From an uncultured Lachnobacterium sp. (GTDB taxonomy: Bacteria > Bacillota > Clostridia > Lachnospirales > Lachnospiraceae): DNA of 14,310 nt. The DNA lies in contig URLU01000037.1 of assembly GCA_900548765.1 (NCBI GenBank), positions 1-14,310 on the forward strand. The letters are read 5' to 3'. The notes below the pieces were generated by a model. The model worked only from the letters and a program-made list of their open reading frames with translations, did no database searches and had not been told where the DNA came from. Shown piece after piece: positions 6,854 through 12,842 of the stretch (its first letter is position 1; every line of letters begins with the position of its first letter). The position numbers were made by a program, and so were the translations under genes.

Positions 6854-7066
6854 ATCGTATAAAAGAAGTACGATGAGAAATACAGACTGCAAGCTGGCTT
6901 GCAAGGCTGTATTTCGAAATCGGACGTCCTAACCATCGAACCTGCCACTGGCAGCTCCTCTGGATGCATGGCAACGAAAAGCGAGAATCATAGTTGCGGA
7001 GCAACGGAGAAGCAGCGAAGCTGCGGATTCGAGCTTGCAGTTAGGCTTTATACGATAAAAAAGAAG
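6844..7066. mobile_element. MITE-like 223-bp element with perfect 20-bp terminal inverted repeats
   Basis: CTTCTTTTTTATCGTATAAA at 6844-6863 is repeated exactly inverted at 7047-7066. Inside is a second nested inverted repeat (ACTGCAAGCT at 6886-6895 with AGCTTGCAGT at 7032-7041). Small hairpins are also present: GCAAG-CTGG-CTTGC, GTTGC-GGA-GCAAC and GCAGC-GAA-GCTGC. No credible protein is encoded. I see no clear target-site duplication. It is much richer in GC in the middle than the flanks. It may be a miniature transposable element or a long structured RNA. It fills most of the gap between hypA and the next operon. Confidence 0.6.
6931..6980 (+). repeat. Dispersed repeat, copy 1 (inside the MITE-like element)
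   Basis: This is the segment of the element that recurs inverted at 2445-2491. It contains CTGCCACTGGCAG, a near-perfect palindrome, and CTCTGGATGCATGG. The repeat ties the element to a second intergenic site about 4.4 kb away. Confidence 0.6.
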
Positions 7067-7112
7067 TAGTTTTAAGAATATATTAAGGATTTGAATGTGA
7101 AAAATAAATGGT

Positions 7113-7132
7113 TGGTATGATAATATATACCA
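7113..7132 (+). promoter_or_regulatory. Extended -10 promoter with overlapping inverted repeat, ABC exporter operon
   Basis: TGATAATAT at 7118-7126 is an extended -10 (TG-N-TAATAT). No good -35 lies at 17 bases; TTGAAT at 7091 is further away. The -10 lies inside TGGTAT-N8-ATACCA, a perfect 6-bp inverted repeat that could be an operator, for instance for a GntR/YtrA-type repressor. The regulator is not in the window, so this is a suggestion. Confidence 0.4.
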
Positions 7133-7160
7133 GTAGTTTTGAAAAATTTAGGAGGGAATT

Positions 7161-7865
7161 ATGTTAGAAGTTTCGCATGTTACAAAGAAATATCATAAAG
7201 TTGTTGCAAATTCAGATATTACATTCCAGATACCGGATGGGCAGATAGGCATTCTGCTGGGACCAAACGGTGCAGGAAAAAGCACCATAATAAAAAGCAT
7301 AATGGGCTTTTTAAAATATGAAGGACAGATTACAGTTGATGGCATGAACAACAAATCAATTGAAGCAAAAGCCATAATGGGCTATGTCCCGGAGCTGCCA
7401 TCACTCTATCCAAACCTCACAGTTGACGAGCACATGGAGTTTATCGCAAGAGCCTACAAGCTCAAAAATTATAAAGATTACAAAAACGAGCTGTTGGACA
7501 GATTTGAACTCACTGATAAAAAGAAAAAATTCGGTGATGAACTGTCAAAGGGTATGCAGCAGAAGGTAAGTATCTGCTGTGGACTTCTGCCAAAGCCAAA
7601 GCTTGTGCTTTTTGATGAGCCAATGGTGGGACTTGACCCACATGCCATAAAGGAACTTAAGCTGATTATGGGCGAGCTCAAGGCTCAAGGCTGCATGGTA
7701 CTTGTCAGCACCCATATGATTGACAGCGTGGAGGAACTGTGGGACACCACCTACATTATGATGAAGGGTCAGGTCAAGGCTGTGGTTAACAGGCAGGATA
7801 TAGAGAATGGCGATAAGAAGCTTGAGGACATTTTCTTTGAGATAACAGAGGGGAAGGTGGAATAA
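7161..7865 (+). CDS. ABC transporter ATP-binding protein (exporter type)
   Basis: This 234-residue single-domain ATPase powers the membrane protein encoded directly after it. It has Walker A GPNGAGKST (34-42), a Q-loop position replaced by Glu in GYVPELPSLYP (74-83), as is common in DrrA/BcrA-like exporters, signature LSKGMQQK (128-135), Walker B LVLFDEPMVGLD (148-159) and the switch His185 in STH. The ATG follows a strong AGGAGGG. Its stop overlaps the next start by one base (TAATG), which implies translational coupling. The cargo cannot be inferred. Confidence 0.93.
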   Translation: MLEVSHVTKKYHKVVANSDITFQIPDGQIGILLGPNGAGKSTIIKSIMGFLKYEGQITVDGMNNKSIEAKAIMGYVPELPSLYPNLTVDEHMEFIARAYKLKNYKDYKNELLDRFELTDKKKKFGDELSKGMQQKVSICCGLLPKPKLVLFDEPMVGLDPHAIKELKLIMGELKAQGCMVLVSTHMIDSVEELWDTTYIMMKGQVKAVVNRQDIENGDKKLEDIFFEITEGKVE

Positions 7866-9712
7866 TGAAGCTTTGGGGTTATTATGCTTTTCACACTTTC
7901 ATTAATTCTGTCAAAAAAATGTTCAGGAGTACTTTTATAATCGTTCTTGCCTGCATAATTGGTGTGGTGATATTGTTTAGTGTCGCAGGTGGAGTGATTG
8001 GCTGGGCTGTGGCAGATAATATGATTACAGAGTATGCCTATGATGAGAATGGCAATTATGTGGGTGAAGAGCTTGGCAAATATGATGAAGATGGTAATTA
8101 TATAGAGGATGAAGATGCATATCTTTATGATAAAAATGGCAATTATGTGGGCAGAGCCGATGGTGAGTATGATAAATATGGCAATTACATAGATGATGGC
8201 GGTTATGATGAGAACGGCAGCTATGTAGGAGCTGATGGCGAATACAATGCCAACGGCGAACGTATAAATGGAGAGCTGACAGACGAAGATAAGGCTGCAG
8301 CCTATGCTTTTGTAGAGTTTGGAGTGGAAGCCCTATTTATAATTTTTATATTTATAGGTATGTATGGTGGGCAGAAAAACGGCAATGAGATGTTTTTGCT
8401 GGCAGATGTAAATTTCCTTTTTACAGCACCTAAAAAACCTCAGACTGTAATGGTATTCAGGCTTTCATTCCAGATGCTGACCCTGCTTCTGATTTCGCTT
8501 TATATGGTTTTCCAGATACCAAACATGATGATAAACCTTGGTTTATCTGTGGGAGCTGTAGTGGCACTGCTTATTGCCTGGGCTATGATTCTGGTGTGGA
8601 GCCAGCTGATATCTGTGTTTATATACACGCTCAGGAGTATATTTCCTAAGCTGCAGAGGCTGATAATTCCGCTTATGTTTGTGATTGCAGCAGTCTTTAT
8701 AGTGCCGGTGCTGATTTCCCTTGTCAATCATGACAATGATTTTGTATACGCTGTGCAGCATGTCTACTGTGCAAAATGGACCTGGTATATTCCTTTTATA
8801 GGCTGGCTTAAGGCTGTGGTTATGTCCGCAATCGCAGGAAATGCAGTGACAGCGGCAATATATGGAGTCTTGTTTGTGGTATGCTCGGTTATTATTTTCT
8901 GGGCAATCTGGAAGGTTGATGCTGATTTCTATGAGGATGCTATGGAAGGCGCAAAAATCAGAGAGGTTAAGCTTGAAAACCAGAAGGCAGGTAAAAGCCA
9001 GAACGCAGGACTTAAGAAAAATAAAGAGAAAAAGGCTCACCATGAAGCTGTTTTTAAGGGAAGCGGAGCCAGTGCTTTTTTCACCAAACAGGTATATATC
9101 AGAAGACGATTTGCCTATGGAGGTCTTGTGACCAAGACCATGCTTATATACACAGCCACGGTTCTTGCGGTAAGCCTGCTGTTTACACAGGTTATAGGTT
9201 ATGATGGCTTTATAATACCGGCAATCACCATAATGATTATTATTTACATTAATAATGTAGGCAATCCGATTGCACAGGAAACCTCTAAGAACTGGCTGTT
9301 TCTGGTGCCTGACAGTGCATACAGGAAGGTATTTTATGCAGTTGCATCCGTTTCTTACAACACAGCAATTGACATTTTGCCGGCTGTGATTATCGGAGCA
9401 GTATTGTCAGATGACGGCATTTTGATGGTGGTTTTAAGCTATATTACCATGCTTTCAATTGATTTTATGCTGTCTACTACTGGGCTGTTTCTGGAAGCCA
9501 TGCTTCCAACAGATTCCCTTGACGTTGTAAAGGGTACCATACAGGTTATGCTCAAGATGATTATTCTGGTTGTGCTTGTTATAGTGTTTGCTGTGGGCAT
9601 GATTCTTGGAGGTTATATTTTAGCATTAGTTGTTAACACAATTCTCTGTCTGGCAGTAGGTACAGCCATAGCGATTGCTTATCCGGCTATGCTTCATAAT
9701 GGAATTGGATAG
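7865..9712 (+). CDS. ABC exporter membrane protein with YDxxGNY repeat loop
   Basis: This 615-residue polytopic protein is the membrane partner of the preceding ATPase. Hydrophobic segments lie near residues 22-50, 152-168, 200-218, 228-253, 264-288, 318-348, 424-466, 500-545 and 562-606, giving about ten or eleven helices. A basic cytoplasmic stretch (350-415, rich in Lys) splits two halves. Overall it resembles putative ABC exporter permeases of clostridia, including the pattern NEMFLLADVNFLFTAPKKP (174-192) seen in such proteins. The first outside loop (about 52-148) is unusually long and acidic and carries six copies of a Y-D-x-x-G-N-Y unit. Substrate is unknown. There is no obvious terminator directly after the gene. 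Confidence 0.8.
   Translation: MKLWGYYAFHTFINSVKKMFRSTFIIVLACIIGVVILFSVAGGVIGWAVADNMITEYAYDENGNYVGEELGKYDEDGNYIEDEDAYLYDKNGNYVGRADGEYDKYGNYIDDGGYDENGSYVGADGEYNANGERINGELTDEDKAAAYAFVEFGVEALFIIFIFIGMYGGQKNGNEMFLLADVNFLFTAPKKPQTVMVFRLSFQMLTLLLISLYMVFQIPNMMINLGLSVGAVVALLIAWAMILVWSQLISVFIYTLRSIFPKLQRLIIPLMFVIAAVFIVPVLISLVNHDNDFVYAVQHVYCAKWTWYIPFIGWLKAVVMSAIAGNAVTAAIYGVLFVVCSVIIFWAIWKVDADFYEDAMEGAKIREVKLENQKAGKSQNAGLKKNKEKKAHHEAVFKGSGASAFFTKQVYIRRRFAYGGLVTKTMLIYTATVLAVSLLFTQVIGYDGFIIPAITIMIIIYINNVGNPIAQETSKNWLFLVPDSAYRKVFYAVASVSYNTAIDILPAVIIGAVLSDDGILMVVLSYITMLSIDFMLSTTGLFLEAMLPTDSLDVVKGTIQVMLKMIILVVLVIVFAVGMILGGYILALVVNTILCLAVGTAIAIAYPAMLHNGIG
8039..8266 (+). repeat. Six YDxxGNY(V/I)G-type repeats in the exporter loop
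   Basis: Units read YDENGNYVG (residues 59-67), YDEDGNYI, YDKNGNYVG, YDKYGNYID, YDENGSYVG and a degenerate YNANGERI (127-134), spaced 11-15 residues apart. DNA copies are related but not identical (TATGATGAGAATGGCAATTA-like), so the array is not freshly duplicated. The Asp/Asn/Gly/Tyr-rich units resemble short beta-hairpin repeats of surface proteins. Confidence 0.8.
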
Positions 9713-9737
9713 GCAGATACAAACATATAAGACGCAT

Positions 9738-9840
9738 AAAAAATCAGAAAACGCGACAAAAGTACTAAAAAACGAGCGCATTGACGAAAAAACACTAAAA
9801 ATATAAAAATTTTTCGTCTATTCAACTAAAAAACGTAAAA
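9738..9840. promoter_or_regulatory. Phased A-tracts (predicted curved DNA) upstream of mglB
   Basis: Runs of 4-6 A are centred near 9740, 9749, 9759, 9769, 9789, 9799, 9807, 9830 and 9838, mostly about 10 bases apart with two skipped turns. ACTAAAAA recurs at 9764, 9794 and 9825, that is every 30-31 bases. A perfect 9-bp inverted repeat (GACGAAAAA at 9783 with TTTTTCGTC ending at 9818) is embedded. Such phasing bends DNA and often boosts promoters. The gap 9713-9931 holds no gene. Confidence 0.55.
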
Positions 9841-9849
9841 TTTTTAATG

Positions 9850-9878
9850 TTGACCCAAAAATATTCTATAGTTATTAT
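9850..9878 (+). promoter_or_regulatory. Sigma-A promoter of the mgl operon
   Basis: TTGACC (9850-9855) and TATTAT (9873-9878) are separated by 17 bases, each one mismatch from consensus. Transcription would start near 9885, about 47 bases before the mglB start. No cre-like catabolite operator or other named operator was recognised nearby. Confidence 0.75.
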
Positions 9879-9925
9879 CCCCCTTCTTTCGTATACTAAC
9901 ATTACCAACAAACAAGAAGGGGGAT
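9877..9925 (+). promoter_or_regulatory. 12-bp inverted repeat covering the mglB ribosome binding site
   Basis: ATCCCCCTTCTT (9877-9888) is the exact complement of AAGAAGGGGGAT (9914-9925), with 25 bases between. The right arm is the mglB Shine-Dalgarno region, 7 bases from the ATG. The left arm overlaps the -10 edge and the predicted transcription start. If RNA begins at or before ~9880 the arm would mask the ribosome site; if it starts later the repeat may instead be a DNA operator. Confidence 0.6.
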
Positions 9926-9931
9926 ACTTTT

Positions 9932-11230
9932 ATGAAGAAAAAATTTGTTGCAATTATGATGGTGGCTGCTTTTGCACTTTCAACAGCAGCTTGTGGAGCA
10001 GACAGTGGTACTGCTGGTGGAGATACACAGACAGGCTCAGGAGATAAGAGCAGTGTAACTACATCAGATGTGGCAAACAAGGACAAGCCGCTTGTATGGT
10101 TCAACCGTCAGCCGTCAAACAGTTCAACAGGAGAGCTTGATATGTCGGCACTTAATTTTAATGATGACACATATTATGTCGGATTTGATGCAAATCAGGG
10201 TGCTGAGCTCCAGGGAGAAATGGTAATGGATTATATCGAAAAAAATATCGATACAATCGACAGAAATGGAGATGGTATTATCGGCTATGTACTTGCAATC
10301 GGTGACATTGGACACAATGATTCAATTGCAAGAACAAGAGGTGTACGTAAGGCACTTGGAACTGCAATGGACAAGGATGGTGAAATCGATAGTACACCAG
10401 CTGGAACAAATACAGATGGTTCGGCTTCAGTAGTTCAGGATGGCAAGATTGAGATTAATGGAAAAGAGTACATAATCAGAGAGCTTGCTTCACAGGAGAT
10501 GAAGAACTCAGCAGGAGCTACATGGGATGCAGCTACAGCAGGAAATGCAATTGGAACATGGTCATCATCATTTGGTGATTCAATTGACGTAGTCGTTTCT
10601 AATAACGATGGTATGGGAATGTCAATGTTCAACGCATGGTCAAAGGATAATGATGTAGCTACATTCGGATATGATGCAAACAGTGATGCGGTTGCAGCTA
10701 TTGCAGAAGGATATGGCGGAACAATCAGCCAGCATGCTGATGTCCAGGCTTATCTTACACTTCGTGTTTTAAGAAATGCACTTGATGGAGTAGATATTGA
10801 TACAGGTATTGGTACAGCTGATGATGCAGGCAATGTATTAAGTGATGACGTATACGTATATAAAGCAGATGAGAGATCTTATTATGCATTAAACGTAGCA
10901 GTTACAGCTGACAATTATCAGGATTTCACAGATTCAACAGTGGTTTGGGAGCCTGTTTCAAACCAGCTTGATGCATCTGCCCATCCAACAAAGAAAGTAT
11001 GGCTTAATATTTATAATGCTTCAGATAACTTCTTAAGCTCAACATATCAGCCACTTTTACAGAACTATGATGATCTGCTTAACCTTGATGTTGAGTACAT
11101 CGGTGGTGATGGACAGACAGAGTCAAACATCACAAACAGATTAGGAAATCCAGGACAGTATGATGCATTTGCAATTAACATGGTTAAGACAGACAATGCA
11201 GCTTCTTATACAGCTCTTTTAAGTCAGTAA
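9932..11230 (+). CDS. mglB: Galactose/glucose-binding lipoprotein, MglB-like, apparently circularly permuted
   Basis: This 432-residue extracellular sugar receptor of the Mgl importer has a lipoprotein signal (MKKK..., Cys21 in LSTAAC) and a Gly/Ser/Thr linker to residue ~50. MglB landmarks then appear in shifted order. PLVWFNRQPS (53-62) matches the strand at E. coli residue ~110. The calcium loop DRNGDG follows (110-115), then GHNDSIAR with His128, Asp130 and Arg134, Trp198, NND (224-226) and Asp248. The part that begins E. coli MglB comes last: KVWLNIYNASDNFLSS (355-370; Tyr361, Asp365, Phe367) and AINMVKTDNAAS (414-425; Asn416). All main sugar ligands are therefore present, though the Asn at E. 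coli 256 appears as Gln or His (SQH, 266-268). There is a ~30-residue insert near 143-190. mglA and mglC follow. Sugar specificity is inferred. Confidence 0.9.
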   Translation: MKKKFVAIMMVAAFALSTAACGADSGTAGGDTQTGSGDKSSVTTSDVANKDKPLVWFNRQPSNSSTGELDMSALNFNDDTYYVGFDANQGAELQGEMVMDYIEKNIDTIDRNGDGIIGYVLAIGDIGHNDSIARTRGVRKALGTAMDKDGEIDSTPAGTNTDGSASVVQDGKIEINGKEYIIRELASQEMKNSAGATWDAATAGNAIGTWSSSFGDSIDVVVSNNDGMGMSMFNAWSKDNDVATFGYDANSDAVAAIAEGYGGTISQHADVQAYLTLRVLRNALDGVDIDTGIGTADDAGNVLSDDVYVYKADERSYYALNVAVTADNYQDFTDSTVVWEPVSNQLDASAHPTKKVWLNIYNASDNFLSSTYQPLLQNYDDLLNLDVEYIGGDGQTESNITNRLGNPGQYDAFAINMVKTDNAASYTALLSQ

Positions 11231-11263
11231 GATTCATATTACAGTTTACGTAAATGCATGAAG

Positions 11264-11289
11264 CCGGGAAGGGAGAAATCCTTTCCCGG
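11264..11289 (+). other. Stem-loop between mglB and mglA
   Basis: CCGGGAAGGG pairs with CCTTTCCCGG (10 pairs, one G-U) around AGAAAT. No T-run follows, so it is not a full terminator. Stem-loops after binding-protein genes commonly stabilise that part of the message and lower expression of the ATPase and permease, which would fit here. Confidence 0.75.
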
Positions 11290-11315
11290 TAAATAAAAGT
11301 ATAGGAGTAGGAAGT

Positions 11316-12824
11316 ATGGAGGATAAGAGAAAGGATATTATTTTATCAATACGGGGAATGAGTAAATCCTTCGGACGAAACAGGGTACTGGATCATATCA
11401 ATCTGGACGTAAAGAAAGGTACTGTAATGGGTCTGATGGGTGAAAATGGTGCCGGTAAATCAACAATGATGAAATGTCTTTTTGGAACATACCAGAAGGA
11501 CGAAGGCACAATATATCTGGAGGGAAAAGAAGTAAACTTTTCAGGACCAAAGGATGCACTTGAAAATGGTATTGCCATGGTTCATCAGGAACTTAACCAG
11601 TGTCTCGAGAGAAATGTGGTAGATAATCTCTTTCTTGGAAGATACCCGGTGAACTCTTTAGGAATGATTGATGAGGGGCGGATGAAAAAAGAAGCCTCTG
11701 AGTTGTTTAGAAAGCTGGGGATGACAGTAAATCTGGAACAGCCAATGAAAAATATGTCTGTATCCCAGCGGCAGATGTGTGAGATCGCTAAGGCGATATC
11801 ATACAATTCAAAGGTTATAGTATTAGATGAGCCTACATCATCACTTACGATACAGGAAGTTGATAAGCTGTTTGAGATGATGAGGATGCTCCGTGATCAG
11901 GGAATTTCTCTTATATATATATCTCATAAGATGGATGAAATATTTGAGATATGTGACGATATTTCTGTCTTAAGAGATGGAAATCTGGTCATGACAAAGA
12001 GCACAAAAGAAACAAATATGAATGAATTGATTACTGCAATGGTAGGTCGTGTGCTGGAAAACAGATTCCCGCCGGTTGACAACGAACCTAAGGATGTGAT
12101 TCTGTCAATACAGCATTTGTCCACTAAGTATGAGCCTTATTTACAGGATGTGTCATTTGATGTGAGAGAAGGTGAGATATTTGGACTGTATGGTCTGGTT
12201 GGAGCTGGACGTACAGAACTTCTGGAGACCATATTCGGAATCAGAACAAGGGCGGCGGGCAGAGTATATTTCAACAATAAACTGATGAATTTCAGCTGTG
12301 CCAGAGAAGCTATGGATTATGGCTTTGCCCTTATTACAGAAGAAAGAAAAGCCAATGGACTTTTTCTCAAGGGAAATCTGACATTTAATACCACTATTGC
12401 AAATCTTGATGCTTATAAAAAGGGAGCTGCGCTGTCGGAACAAAAGATGACGAGGGCGACCGCTGATGAAATCAAAATTATGCACACCAAATGTATGGGA
12501 CCTGAGGACATGATATCAAGTCTGTCCGGTGGTAATCAGCAGAAGGTGATTTTTGGAAAATGGCTGGAAAGAGGTCCACAGGTGTTTATGATGGATGAGC
12601 CTACAAGGGGTATAGATGTAGGAGCCAAATATGAGATATATGAACTGATAATACAGATGGCAAAACAGGGAAAAACAATAATTGTTGTATCTTCTGAGAT
12701 GCCTGAAATCCTTGGTATTACAAACAGAATTGGTGTAATGTCAAACGGACACCTGTCTGGAATAGTAAATACCAAAGAAACCAATCAGGAAGAACTGTTG
12801 AGACTTAGTGCGAAATATCTATGA
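11316..12824 (+). CDS. mglA: MglA, galactose/methylgalactoside import ATPase (two ATPase domains)
   Basis: This 502-residue cytoplasmic ATPase is close to the usual ~506 of E. coli MglA. Domain 1 has Walker A GENGAGKST (42-50), signature MSVSQRQMCEIAKA (147-160), Walker B VIVLDEPTSSL (167-177) and switch His204. Domain 2 has the degenerate Walker A LVGAGRTEL (294-302) typical of the family, signature LSGGNQQKV (403-411) and Walker B VFMMDEPTRGIDVGAKYEIY (423-442), with Ser replacing the switch His (VVSSEM). It drives sugar uptake through the permease. The ATG follows AGGAGTAGGAAG. It sits 85 bases after mglB and 18 bases before mglC. Confidence 0.93.
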   Translation: MEDKRKDIILSIRGMSKSFGRNRVLDHINLDVKKGTVMGLMGENGAGKSTMMKCLFGTYQKDEGTIYLEGKEVNFSGPKDALENGIAMVHQELNQCLERNVVDNLFLGRYPVNSLGMIDEGRMKKEASELFRKLGMTVNLEQPMKNMSVSQRQMCEIAKAISYNSKVIVLDEPTSSLTIQEVDKLFEMMRMLRDQGISLIYISHKMDEIFEICDDISVLRDGNLVMTKSTKETNMNELITAMVGRVLENRFPPVDNEPKDVILSIQHLSTKYEPYLQDVSFDVREGEIFGLYGLVGAGRTELLETIFGIRTRAAGRVYFNNKLMNFSCAREAMDYGFALITEERKANGLFLKGNLTFNTTIANLDAYKKGAALSEQKMTRATADEIKIMHTKCMGPEDMISSLSGGNQQKVIFGKWLERGPQVFMMDEPTRGIDVGAKYEIYELIIQMAKQGKTIIVVSSEMPEILGITNRIGVMSNGHLSGIVNTKETNQEELLRLSAKYL

Positions 12825-12842
12825 TAAAGGGAGAGAACGGGT

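Noticed and set aside
6763..6969. Minus-strand open frame of 68 codons across the hypA end and the repeat element
   Set aside because: It runs antisense through the hypA coding end, the terminator and the hairpin-rich repeat; it has no ribosome site and no recognisable protein features.
6844..7066. CRISPR array or IS element with transposase
   Set aside because: There are no regularly spaced direct repeats and no transposase frame; only terminal inverted repeats and internal hairpins.
8039..8266. EF-hand calcium-binding loops in the YDxxGNY repeats
   Set aside because: The spacing of acidic residues does not give the 12-residue EF-hand pattern; units are better described as generic short repeats.
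8543..9043. Minus-strand open frame of 166 codons within the exporter permease gene
   Set aside because: It is antisense to a clear membrane protein, has a His/Cys/Asn-rich odd composition and no ribosome site; a shadow of the true frame.
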